Assembly (NCBI RefSeq): GCF_032854445.1
Contig: NC_088300.1
Location: 73,198,984 to 73,262,983 of the forward strand
Source of the DNA: Liolophura sinensis
Lineage: Eukaryota; Mollusca; Polyplacophora; Chitonida; Chitonidae
Length of the DNA stretch: 64,000 bases
Direction of reading: 5' to 3'
This document shows positions 52,801 through 61,999 of the stretch, piece after piece; within the stretch, counting starts at the first letter, position 1, and each line of letters opens with the position of its first letter. The notes beneath the pieces are model-generated. The model searched no databases. It was not told where the DNA came from and saw only the letters and a list, made by a program, of their open reading frames with translations. The translations under genes and the position numbers were made by a program.

Positions 52801-55523
52801 GGCTATTTGTCATATCATACTATGTTATGGTGGAGTTCCAGTGTCCATGGGGTGTTTGTCATAGCTTACTATGTTGTAGTGGAGGAGTTCCAGTGTGTAT
52901 AGGGTATTTGTCATAGCCTACCATGTTGTGGTGGAGTTCCAGTATGTATAGGGTATTTGTCATAGCCTACCATGTTGTAGTGGAGTTCCAGTATGTATAG
53001 GGCATTTGTCACAACCTACTATGTTGTAGTGGAGGAGTTCCAGTGTGTATAGGGTATTTGTCATAGCCTACCATGTTGTGGTGGAGGAGTTGCAGTATGT
53101 ATAGGGCATTTGTCATAGCTTCTACAGCTATGTTGTGGTGGAGGAGTTACAGTATGTATAGGGTGTTGGTCATAGCCTGCTGTGTTGTGGTGGAGGAGTT
53201 CCAGTGTGTATAGGGTATTTGTCATAGCCTACCATGTTGTGGTGGAGGAGTTCCAGTATGTATAGGGCATTTGTCATAGCCTACCATGTTGTGGTGGAGG
53301 AGTTACAGTATGTATAGGGTATTTGTCATAGCCTGCTATGTTGTGGTGGAGGAGTTCCAGTGTGTAAAGGCTGCTGTCTGTCATAGCTTACCATGCTAAA
53401 GTGGTGTTACATTATGTACAGGCTCCTGCTTGTCCTAGCCTACTATGCTGAGGTGGAGGAGATACAGAACATATAAGCTACTATCTGTCCTAACTAACTA
53501 CTTAATGGACAAGGCTGTCGTCAATGAACCTATCATATTTGCCCTTTCAATTTCAAGACTAAACGTGCCTTCAACGTTGAAGAATGCACTTCGGTTATCA
53601 CAGCAACAACAAAATTAGATCTGCAAGAAGCCATGCCTTTCCTAACACTTTTTTGCAAGAGTCCAAAGCTGTGACGGGACGAACAGTGTCAAGAAGTGCC
53701 AGTGAACCTGAACTAAAGGACAGTCAATGCAGAGCAGTGAATCAATCAAAAATTGAAGTGTCATGCACTACTCATGTGTCTCTCACCACTACAGTCCGTG
53801 CAAGTGGCTGGCCACATTCTGAGTTACAGGATGTTTCGGGTAGTGTCTGTCCTAGCTCACCATGGTGAGGTGGAGGAGTTACAGTTTGTATAGGCTGATG
53901 TTTGTCCTACCATGTCCATGGAGAGGTAGTGAAGTTACAGGATGTTTAGGGTAGTGTTTGTCCTAGCTCACCATGGTGAGGTGGAGAAGTTACAGTTTGT
54001 ATAAGCTACTGTGTCCTGAGTTACAGAAGGTATAGGCTACTGTGTCCTTGAGTTACAGTATGTATAGGCTACTGTGTCCTTGAGTTACAGTATGTATAGT
54101 CTACTGTGTCCCTGAGTTACAGAAGGTATAGGCTACTGTGTCCTTGAGTTACAGTATGTATAGTCTACTGTATCCTTGAGTTGCAGTATGCATGGGCTAC
54201 TGTGTCCTTGAGTTACAGTATGTATAGGCTACTGTGTCCTTGAGTTACAGTATGTATAGTCTACTGTGTCCTTGAGTTACAGTATGTATAGGCTACTGTG
54301 TCCTTGAGTTACAGTATGTATAGTCTACTGTATCCTTGAGTTGCAGTATGCATGGGCTACTGTGTCCTTGAGTTACAGTATGTATTGTCTACTGTGTCCT
54401 TGTGTTACAATATGTATAGTCTACTGTGTCCTTGAGTTACAGTTTGTATAAGCTACTGTGTCCCTGAATTACAAAAGGTATAGGCTACTGTGTCCTTGAG
54501 TTACATTATGTATAGGCTACTGTGTCCTTGAGTTACAGTATGTATAGTCTACTGTGTCCTTGAGTTACAGTATGTATAGGCTACTGTGTCCCTGAGTTAC
54601 AGTATGTATAGACTACGGTGTCCTTGAGTTACTGTATGTATTGTCTACTGTGTCCTTGAGTTACAGTATGTATAGGCTACTGTGTCCTTGAGTTACAGTT
54701 TGTATAAGCTACTGTGTCCCTGAATTACAGAAGGTATAGGCTACTGTGTCCTTGAGTTACAGTATGTATAGGCTACTGTGTCCTTGAGTTACAGTATGTA
54801 TAGGCTACTGTGTCCTTGAGTTACAGTATGTATAGTCTACTGTGTCCTTGAGTTACAGTATGTATAGACTACTGTGTCCTTGAGTTACAGTATGTATAGG
54901 CTACTGTGTCCTTGAGTTACATTATGTATAGGCTACTGTGACCCTGAGTTACAGTATCTAAGCTGATCGTAATAGCTTACCTCACTCGCCACATCCGAAG
55001 TGTCTGAGAAGTCTGAACCCCAGCCATCATCATGATCATCTGTTAACACACAGCACAATAAAACACTGATTAACTGACATGTGTATTGATGGGATGACAA
55101 TGAGTACAGATGACATATTTATGTATTTGACTGGGGTTTTACACTCAAGAATATTTCACTTATATAACAGTGGCCAGCATTATGGTAGGAGGAAACTAGG
55201 CATAGTCTTGGGGAAACCCATTACAATCTGCAGGATGCTGGCAGATCTTCTCACATACCACTGAAGACAAAGCCAGCGTGTGCTGGACTTTAACCCACTG
55301 CGCCCACATTGGTGAGGGACTCCTAAGCCATTGCACTGTGCTGGATGCTAACCACTCTGTGACAGATGCCCACAAATGACATAATAAATAATTAAATTAG
55401 AGCACAATTCATTCCTTTGATTAGAGAAACAGACCATGCTGACTGAAAATCTAACTTACCGACATCTGGTGTGAAATGTCTATAATCTTTGCTGGGGGTT
55501 TGTGGTGGTCGATCAGTGGCCAT
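24781..55523 (-). CDS. BLNK/SLP-76-like SH2 adaptor protein, 13 coding exons
   Basis: Minus-strand exons: 55523-55460, 55039-54981, 49292-49268, 35198-35130, 30748-30666, 29889-29676, 28895-28864, 28587-28554, 28352-28053, 27340-27294, 26433-26353, 25397-25251, 24888-24781. They join to 1263 nt, 420 aa plus TAA, with every phase consistent. The start MATDRPPQTPSKDY has A at -3 and G at +4. An acidic region (DDHDDGWGSDFSDTSD, AEEEEDDF) resembles the BLNK and SLP-76 N-termini. Tyr motifs: Y53EEP, Y103EDP, Y110SDE, Y117EEP, Y175EIE, Y188EKP. SH3 ligands: KSLPPEP, PPRPPSKLPPRVPRRP, RSLPKPP. SH2 spans about residues 317-420: WYHGDLTRDAA, NGMFLVRKST (Arg343 binds phosphotyrosine), YNLNIRL, KYALGT, then VPPLISYF to the C-terminus ALPK. 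Family role: cytosolic scaffold phosphorylated by Syk-type kinases, binding PLC-gamma, Vav, Nck and Grb2. The length is close to human BLNK and CLNK. All sites but one are GT-AG (see findings). Confidence 0.93.
26505..26562 (-). mobile_element. SINE family 2 tail fragment
   Basis: AGTGCTTGGGGTTTAACATT, then TTTTTCAGTCATATGATGAC, matches the tail-proximal part of family 2. The rest is absent. It lies just upstream, in gene sense, of the first SH2 exon (26433-26353). Confidence 0.75.
26874..27007 (-). mobile_element. SINE family 1, internally deleted copy d
   Basis: A TTTATTTATTTATTTATTTG tail, a diverged CCTACTCAAAATATTTCACT and GGTGGCCAGTATTATTGTGG, then a jump to the head side (CATTCTAACCATTTGGCCAC). 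The middle roughly 100 bp is missing. Confidence 0.75.
32080..32133. repeat. Short tandem duplication (about 31 nt)
   Basis: GCTTGAGCTATTGTCTGACT followed by CTCCTGCTTCC occurs twice in direct succession within an intron. Confidence 0.9.
32732..32991 (-). mobile_element. tRNA-derived SINE, family 1, copy e, with 12-bp target duplication
   Basis: Reverse orientation; a TTTATTTATTTATTTG tail at the left and head ending GCCACGCAGGCC at the right. Perfect flanking duplication ATGGACAAACTA (32720-32731 and 32992-33003). Intronic in the adaptor gene. Confidence 0.95.
33757..33929 (+). mobile_element. SINE family 1, 5'-truncated copy f
   Basis: Starts at TCATGCTGGCTTCCTATCTG, lacks the tRNA-like head, and ends GTACAGCGTAAAACACCAAT, CAAATAAATAAATAAAT. 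Intronic. Confidence 0.88.
34150..34850. repeat. 33-nt minisatellite, about 21 copies, open on both strands
   Basis: The consensus runs ACACCTGGGTATATCAGAAA, CATTAATATACCT. Variants alternate (ACATCTTGG, TCTAGACCTGG with CTTTAACATG). The unit is 11 codons and lacks stops, giving a 239-aa plus-strand ORF (repeat INIPTPGYIRN) and a 256-aa minus-strand ORF (repeat LIYPGVGILMF). It lies in an intron of the adaptor with no splice signals linking it to exons, so protein coding is unlikely. Confidence 0.95.
36465..36712 (+). mobile_element. SINE family 1, diverged copy g
   Basis: Head GGGGCCAAGGTGATTAGTGT (decayed A box), then CTCTCACCAATGGGGTTGC, CACCATAATGCTGACCGCTG and tail TACAGCGTAAAACACCAATC, AAATAAATAAAT. 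Intronic. Confidence 0.85.
37037..37093. repeat. (CA)n microsatellite
   Basis: About 28 CA dinucleotides with one CATA interruption. Confidence 0.97.
37565..38150 (+). pseudogene. Remnant of a non-LTR retrotransposon reverse transcriptase
   Basis: A 5'-truncated, frameshifted piece. Frame one reads NVTVIGQTIENVQNLKLVGL then HIDSVGSTVSKLLSILRR and FLPFKTKLLFYNSYILPHLM, the usual RT thumb-region pattern of LINE elements. After a frameshift it continues LQKTAAKLILHKHNNKSSAE and, later, diverged LPF..ERI-like and PDYMKKLFPSEKSP text. No endonuclease or complete RT is present. The clade (CR1/L2/Jockey-like) cannot be set. Opposite strand to the host gene, in an intron. Confidence 0.75.
39975..40082 (-). 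mobile_element. Duplicated SINE family 2 tail fragments
   Basis: GTGAGTGAGTG followed by GGTTTAACGTCATACTTAA appears twice, each separated by the word AGCCAGGACA. It looks like a local tandem duplication of a truncated SINE tail and its flank. Confidence 0.75.
40667..40965 (-). mobile_element. Two SINE family 1 pieces, one nested or side by side
   Basis: A decayed tail-first piece (TTATTTATTTATTTGACTGG, GCACTG...GGAGGAAACCACAATGG) meets a T-rich tract, then a second tail start (TTTTGATTGGTATTCTACAC, CGTACTCAAGAATATTTCAC) and a shortened body ending near GCTAGCGTGCTAACCAAGTG. Intronic. Confidence 0.7.
40955..41185. repeat. 42-nt minisatellite with internal hairpin, about six copies
   Basis: The consensus runs GTGCCTAGAGTAAACCACCG, ACCTTGGGTGGAGGAAACCGCT. 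CCACC...GGTGG within each unit can fold back on itself. The right end runs into unrelated sequence at ATTTCAGGTACC. It starts exactly where the SINE piece ends, so its first unit may derive from the SINE head end. Confidence 0.85.
42378..42545 (+). mobile_element. SINE family 1, 5'-truncated copy h
   Basis: Starts near GCAGCCGTAAGTGGGAAGG and runs through CACCATAATGCTGGCCGCCG to GAGTACGGCGTAAAACACCA, ATCAAATAAATAAATAAATA. No head. Followed by short CTCTCCACCTGTCAGACAAA duplications. Confidence 0.9.
42543..42606. repeat. Short tandem repeat after SINE tail
   Basis: CTCTCCACCTGTCAGACAAA followed by CTCT occurs twice, with an extra CTCTCCAC between. Confidence 0.8.
43818..43860. repeat. (TA)n microsatellite
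   Basis: About 21 TA dinucleotides directly abutting the left end of a MITE. Confidence 0.95.
43855..44447. mobile_element. Mariner-type MITE with long terminal inverted repeats
   Basis: The left end ATATATCGGGTGGGCATAAA is the inverse complement of the right end, which reads TATGCCCACCCGATATAT on the plus strand. Similarity extends to about 40 bp (ATGGGC(TG/CA)TACTTT) with a few mismatches. The roughly 580-bp interior has no transposase. TA at both edges fits a TA target site, but the adjoining TA microsatellite hides the exact duplication. The call as mariner-like rests on the tip and TA preference only. Confidence 0.82.
46085..46510 (+). repeat. 42-nt minisatellite, ten copies, three variants
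   Basis: The unit starts ACCTGGCCATGATGATGATG followed by one of three ends: TTGTTACTGGTCAGAAGATA (A), TTGTCACTGATAACAAAATA (B) or TTGTCACTGATTACAAGATA (C). The order is A B A B C A B C C A. At 14 codons per unit it gives a 199-aa plus-strand ORF rich in Met. It is intronic to a minus-strand gene and has no coding support. The core ACCTGGCCATG also occurs in the 18 and 21 kb arrays. Confidence 0.93.
50635..53400 (+). repeat. Minisatellite of about 52 nt with higher-order structure, about 52 copies
   Basis: The consensus runs CATAGCCTGCTGTGTTGTGG, TGGAGGAGTTCCAGTGTGTA, TAGGGTATTTGT. Variants with deletions (GTGGTGGAGTTCC, GTGGTGTTCC) and the marker CACAGCCAACTATCTTGTGG recur in a fixed order as multi-unit blocks at least five times (markers at about 50861, 51120, 51430, 51836, 52094). 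Located in the intron between the second and third coding exons of the adaptor. Confidence 0.95.
53400..54005 (+). repeat. Diverged transition zone between two related arrays
   Basis: Contains isolated or diverged units such as GTGGAGGAGTTACAGTTTGT and CTAGCTCACCATGGTGAGGT between unrelated sequence at about 53490-53800. It links the 52-nt array on the left with the 32-nt array on the right. Confidence 0.65.
54005..54955 (+). repeat. 32-nt minisatellite, about 29 copies
   Basis: The unit is GAGTTACAGTATGTATAGGC then TACTGTGTCCTT (period exactly 32, for example 54241 and 54273). It ends only about 25 nt from the 5' splice site of the adaptor exon 54981-55039. The word GAGTTACAGTATGTATAGG is shared with the 52-nt array. 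Confidence 0.95.
55118..55373 (-). mobile_element. SINE family 1, copy i, in the first coding intron
   Basis: Reverse orientation: TTTATGTATTTGACTGGGGT, CTCAAGAATATTTCACTTAT, GTGGCCAGCATTATGGTAGG and a diverged head ending ACTCTGTGACAGATGCC. Flanking ATGACATA on both sides is the probable target duplication. Confidence 0.9.
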
Positions 55524-56284
55524 GATTCTGAAACAGACAACTGGAAAGTCAACACAATGCAACAACTATGTGTCCAAACAATCACTCTGTCAGATTATCT
55601 CCATGGCCAATTATACATTCACACAAGTGCAATGATTACATTTAAGTGATGCTAGAATTTGTGAATATAACACAGCATGATAACAGACATGTGGCTGGCC
55701 ATAAGCTTTATTTGAGGCAACCATGTAAACAAAGCTTACACTGTAAAAGTGTGCGCAGTGCAATATAAAACAAAAATAAACTCTTGATCATGATTTGACT
55801 TGACATCTTGCAGATGTAACAGCTAAGAGCTATAAATGTTCACAGGGTAATAAAAGTCAGTCGTGAGTAAAAGAAATGCACACACATGTACACAAACAAA
55901 ATAGCAAGAATAATAATGCTGATGCCAGACCCACTACTGCAGACTTGGGTTAATAAAAGTAATCCGGCAAGTCACTTTAAACTATAGCTAGACTCAGAAA
56001 TATATCTGATGTGAATATTTTCACAAAATCTAAAAAAAGTGCTAAAATTTAGTGGAACGGTCTCACCTATTCCTACTGAAATGTTCCATTCATAAAAATG
56101 GAATTTAAATAAACATGTAGTAATAATGAACACCAAGCCACATAAAATACAATAAACTTTTTCATAAAAGTAAAGATTACATGGTTACAATGGCTACAGG
56201 ACAAAAACTGAAGGTACAAGTAACCAATACACACACGGACATGCAAATTCAGCCAAACATTGTATACATCTACATGCAGCATGG

Positions 56285-57975
56285 ACCAGAGGATGTATGA
56301 CCAACCCAGGATTCCATCCCAGGACATCCACATACATGTACATGTATGACCAACCCAGGATTCCATCCCAGGACATCCACATACATGTACATGTATGACC
56401 AACCCAAGATTCCATCCCAGGACATCCACATACATGTACATGTATGACCATCCCAGGATTCCATCCCAGGACATCCACATACATGTACATGAATGACCAA
56501 CCCAGGATTCCATCCCAGGACATCCACATACATGTACATGTATGGCCAACCCAAGATTCCATCCCAGGACATCCACATACATGTACATGTATGACCATCC
56601 CAGGATTCCATCCCAGGACATCCACATACATGTACATGAATGACCAACCCAGGATTCCATCCCAGGACATCCACATACATGTACATGTATGACCAACCCA
56701 AGATTCCATCCCAGGACATCCACATACATGTACATGTATGACCAACCCAGGATTCCATCCCAGGACATCCACATACATGTACATGAATGACCAACCCAGG
56801 ATTCCATCCCAGGACATCCACATACATGTACATGAATGACCAACCCAGGATTCCATCCCAGGACATCCACATACATGTACATGTATGACCAACCCAGGAT
56901 TCCATCCCTGGACATCCACATACATGTGTATGTATGACCAACCCAGGATTCCATCCCTGGACATCCCAAGATTCCATCCCAGGACATCCACTTTCATGTA
57001 CATGTATGGCCAACCCAAGATTCCATCCCAGGACATCCACATACATGTACATGTATGACCAACCCAGGATTCCATCCCTGGACATCCACATACATGTACA
57101 TGAATGACCAACCCAGGATTCCATCCCAGGACATCCACATACATGTACATGTATGACCAACCCAGGATTCCATCCCAGGACATCCACACACATGTACATG
57201 TATGACCAACCCAGGATTCCATCCCAGGACATCCACATACATGTGTATGTATGACCAACCCAGGATTCCATCCCAGGACATCCACATACATGTACATGAA
57301 TGACCAACCCAGGATTCCATCCCAGGACATCCACATACATGTACATGTATGACCAACCCAGGATTCCATCCCAGGACATCCACATACATGTACATGTATG
57401 ACCAACCCAAGATTCCATCCCAGGACATCCACATTCATGTACATGTATGACCAACCCAGGATTCCATCCCAGGACATCCACATACATGTACATGTATGAC
57501 CAACCCAAGATTCCATCCCAGGACATCCACATACATGTACGACCAGCCCAGGATTCCATCCCTGGACATCCACATACATGTACATGTATGACCAACCCAA
57601 GATTCCATCCCAGGACATCCACATACATGTACATGTATGACCAACCCAGGATTCCATCCCAGGACATCCACATACATGTACATGTATGACCATCCCAGGA
57701 TTCCATCCCAGGACATCCACATACATGTACATGTATGACCAACCCAAGATTCCATCCCAGGACATCCACATACATGTACATGTATGACCAACCCAAGATT
57801 CCATCCCAGGACATCCACATACATGTACATGTATGACCATCCCAGGATTCCATCCCAGGACATCCACATACATGTACGACCAGCCCAGGATTCCATCCAA
57901 CCCAAGATTCCATCCCAAGACATCCACATACATGTACATGTATGACCAACCCAAGATTCCATCCCAGGACATCCT
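56285..57975 (-). repeat. 49-nt minisatellite, about 34 copies, open in three frames
   Basis: The plus-strand unit is CCAACCCAGGATTCCATCCC, AGGACATCCACATACATGTA, CATGTATGA. The period is 49 nt (CCAACCC at 56301 and 56350). A few units are truncated (57541, 57880). On the minus strand none of the three frames contains a stop, producing overlapping ORFs of 304, 600 and 615 aa with a 49-aa cycle (pieces such as WMSWDGILGWSYMYMYVDVL). Intronic, upstream of the adaptor's first certain coding exon. Each unit contains the palindrome TACATGTACATGTA. Confidence 0.96.
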
Positions 57976-58654
57976 GTTGATAAAATTTCTGTACAATAGT
58001 ATCTATATTAAGTCTGTCCAGGAAAGAAACAGTGCTTAGATAGCCCTTTTGTACTATGCTGAAGTACACTAAGTGTAATACACAAGTTTTCAAGAAATTT
58101 TGCAGTTGTAATGACAATCTTACAAAGATGTGTGCAACATTATATTGCTATTAAATTTTAGTTTCACAACCGCAATTTGTGTGCCACATTTTTCGCACAT
58201 GAACAATTAAGTCTATTAATTACATTTAAATTGACTTTGTATATTGATTCATGTTTTTCAGTCCTGTGTTCGGCATATCTGTAAAGATAATGAACCAAAT
58301 GTACATGTATCGTGCGACTCCCCACCACCCATACATATGGGCATCACAACCCCAGACAATACACCACATTCTCTACAGAATACCTGTTGATGGAATCATA
58401 AACTTTGTTCATGGATCGACGAGCAGTTTCTGTTATCCTGAGGGTCAAAATAATATACAGTCCTCAACTTCAATGGCCAGCATTTACACAAATACATGCA
58501 GGTATACGATGTACATATTTGTTGAACAATCTAGTTTTTTCCAACTGCTCATCTGTTATATATATCACAAGGTTATGATCAAATTGCCGGCATGTATTTT
58601 GTGTGGCTGAAAAACTGAATACACAGTTTTAAGTGAAAGGTAAAATATCAGTGA

Positions 58655-58765
58655 TTTATTTATTTATTTCTCTAGGGTTTTAAGTCCTGATGGAGACTCT
58701 AGAATATTTCTCTATTGTTTCTCTATGATGAGTATATGGGTGGAGGAAACCAAGGTAATTAGCCT
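58655..58765 (-). mobile_element. Very diverged SINE family 1 tail fragment
   Basis: GATTTATTTATTTATTTCTC, AGGGTTTTAAGTCC, TCTAGAATATTTCTC and GGGTGGAGGAAACCAAGG follow the family order tail to body, but identity is low. Confidence 0.4.
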
Positions 58766-58899
58766 TTAAAGCCAGACCCAAACTAGCAGTAAGGAAATGA
58801 ATTTATGCTTAATAATTTGCACATTTGCTCGCCTTACACGTAAGGCCTGAATATGGCAAAGCTGGAATAGATCGCTGTGTCTCACGTCCTCCATCTTTT

Positions 58900-59306
58900 A
58901 CACCCTGTAATTTATGCTGGAGGTGTCTTGCCTCTCAGCCAAAAGTCGTTAACACTCCCGGCTTGTTCGTGTGAACTTGGAACCTACATCCAACATTACG
59001 GTTTCCTAATCGTCAAGCGGAAAACAAACTGAATTGTTTGCTACCTTCTGTGAAGAAGAGTTCTACCCGAAATGTAGGAACTGCACTTCGGCGGTTTCCG
59101 ACGGCAATTCTCCTCCAAACAGAGAAGACTTTAGGACTGGTTCTTAAGCAAAATTGAGTCGCCCACAGTGGATGTTGGCACTGACTTTGTTTTATGATTT
59201 ATCAACTTGAGGTACATATTAGAATTTTTTTATGGCATGCACCTACGAGGAAATGCATACTCTTTTCAATGGTATTTGAAAAAATTATTTCTTTCTTCTC
59301 CTTTAA
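58900..59306. mobile_element. MITE copy 2 (left-truncated relative of 6168-6673)
   Basis: Shares GTAATTTATGCTGGAG, GCTTGTTCGTGT, AATGTAGGAACT, TTTATGGCATGCACCT and ACGAGGAAATGCATACTCTT in the same order, and ends TTCTTCTCCTTTAA like copy 1. The left inverted repeat is not recognisable. Confidence 0.8.
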
Positions 59307-61916
59307 CAAGTGACTTATTAAATTGCACAAGAAAGACTGACGTATAGGATATTCATGTACATTCACACTCTTCCTACATGTAAGAAAGCATTATCATATC
59401 ACCTAAACAACGCAAAGCAGGCGTCAAATTCTCAAACAATGGACAATTCCCGCTCATTTGCTGAGCATAATTATCTACATGTAGGTGATTTGAACAGGGC
59501 AAGATAAGTTTTCTTTCTATTGTGATGTAACATTAAGAAATTATGGGGCCTTTGATTTAAAAATTTAAAACAAAAGCAGGACTGAAGATTTCCTCTTCCT
59601 TTTCCATTTATATTAGCTGCCCAGGGTGGGTGTTGGTGGTTTTGGGTAAGTCAGTTCTTATGGAATGATCAGATTCTGAAAAAATGGGAAACTTTTTAAA
59701 TAAAAGACAACAATTAATGCAGCCTTAGTTATTTTGGAAATTATACAGAAACCAGAAACACAGTGATGTTGTATCATTTGTACCCCATGAACATACAGCG
59801 GCAGCCAAAACAGTATTCATGTGACATCACGAAGACAGATTTGTTCTATGGTTGTACAAGTAAAATGTGGCAGATTGGACAAACTAATATCAAGTCAACT
59901 GTTTTAATTTTCTCAATGTGCTCGATTTCACTTGTTTTGAACTCCCCAAACATCCCCAAAATAAGAAAAGTTTGTTTTTTAAACTCTCTGTGGGAAACTT
60001 TATCCATATACATGTATATGTACATGTACACATTCAGTCTCCTGTTGCTTTTTCCTTAAGATCAAATCCTTAAGATGCAGACTTAGGTGTGCATATACAA
60101 TATTTTCATTCTGAGCACACTTTTTTTACAATTAGTTCTAATGTTCAAGTTTTTGGAAATATTTTAGAATTATTTATCTTTTAAATGGTGTTTTATATAT
60201 AGCATGTTCCATACATATGCCAGTGGTAAAGTTAACAGGAGTTAACCTTGACAAATGTCCTGACTTAAAGCTACAGTCAAACCAGTGATTTGAACCAGGA
60301 GAGTGGACATACCTGAATCAATGGGAGGGGTGGGTGCGAACTCAATGGTTAATGGCTAACTATCTTCTGATAGGAGCCCTTAATTCGTTCTATCTGAGAG
60401 GGTCTCACAAGTATTGTACATGCATGTAGACACATTGATTCTGGGTAGCTAGGGGTTCTGCTGGGCTCAGCGACGTGCCACCCCCACAGCCCAGCCCCAC
60501 CTAATCAAAAGCTGCTTTTCACACTATGTAACATGTGTACTGTAAATGACGTCAAATGAGAGAATTTTCCCAGAGTATTAGATACAAGTATGTCATGTAC
60601 ATGTACAGTATCAGTGACCAATGCCACTAACATGACTAACAAAGTACACACATTCACCTGGTACACCTGCCAAGGAGTTATCTTACTCTCATGTAATGCT
60701 ACTACACACCTACAGACATGTACACACGATCTGTACTTCTCATGGCTTCCCTCAACGCTGTGCAGTACCTTTACCTACCTTCTTTGTCTTACGCTTAGCT
60801 GTCCTAACCACGTATTAGGTGTGCCTTTGGTAAAACTTTTACCCAAGTATCACCGTAATTATCCCCCTTAAATATATGTACTCCTCTCCAGGTGATATGC
60901 CTTATACAATCCTAGACTGGGTTTACCTGGTACCCAAACGGAAGTGTTATGCATGGGTAGTTGCAGCTTCATGTGTAAATATAGGTAACTTCTCTATACG
61001 TGCCACATGAATCTACATTCATCCCATTGCTACCCGAGGATCAAAAATTACCAATGAACAGATTATGATATATAATGGTACATACTGTAAACATAATGAA
61101 TAATTCTATGAAAATCTCTCCCAACATGTAAGTTAAGACAGCATCTGCAGGGGCACTCAAGCAACCACGCCTAAGGTAGTTTGTGTGCACATACCCTATA
61201 TCCTATACTCAAGTGATCACCTATACTTGCCCAGTTATTTGCCTTTATCTAGTTCTATATGTTATTTGTATACAGAGGATATTTAAGATCCAATTTCAAA
61301 TTTGTACAGGAAATAAGCACAACACTAAAGATCTCGTTAAGGCCCTGTTCCAAAAAGCAATTCTAGCCTAAGCTGACCCAAACTACAACGGCAATATGTG
61401 TCTACAAAAGGTGTTGCCCGACTAGTTACATAACCCAGTACATCCAATGGTAAGTTTCACGTAATACACATGTAGTATTACTCTGAAAAAAGTTTCATTT
61501 TTACCCAATATTTCGGCATCTTATCTTACCATCATCAGGAGTTAGGACACTATCCGGGTAGTGTAGGACATTCAAAAAACCAAGCACGCTGATGATGCAA
61601 AACATAAAATACTGAATTCATTTTTGGGGAAAACATTACTTGCGCATAACGGTAATCACATTTACATTATTGTTACAGACTTGACAGAACCTTTCAGAGA
61701 GGATGTATGAGATGAGTATATGACAAAAGTAGTCCAAGTGTTTTGGTTTACATTTGACAACTGACCAGAAGTCTGCATTCACCTTGCTGGAGTCATCATG
61801 AACGCCCTAGGTCTTAAATAGATCTATCGTGTACAGCAGAGGCAACTCCTACCACTAGAGAATCACAACTGATTTTGCCTGTATTTGAACCACACCACAA
61901 TGTCCATACAACTTAC

Positions 61917-61976
61917 ACAGTCTTCTTGTTCACAGTGGGTCTCCCTTTCACATTCTTCTGAGCATTTTTCAAGCCA
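61917..61976 (-). CDS. Candidate 5' exon of the BLNK-like adaptor (60 nt)
   Basis: TTTATAATTTCAG precedes it and GTAAGTTG follows. Read with one leading nt and two trailing nt, it encodes GLKNAQKNVKGRPTVNKK-T and joins in frame to V-I-M-A-T-D of the exon at 55527. That gives a basic segment before the acidic region, reminiscent of the Lys-rich N-terminus of BLNK. It would then be coding and the true start would lie further upstream. Alternatively it is a 5' UTR exon and translation starts at 55523. No upstream exon was recognised in 62-64 kb. Confidence 0.5.
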
Positions 61977-61999
61977 CTGAAATTATAAAGCAAAATTTC

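Noticed and set aside
56073-58117. Minus-strand ORFs of 304, 600 and 615 aa
   Set aside because: Stop-free 49-nt minisatellite within an intron. Three overlapping frames cannot all be genes and none has exon structure.
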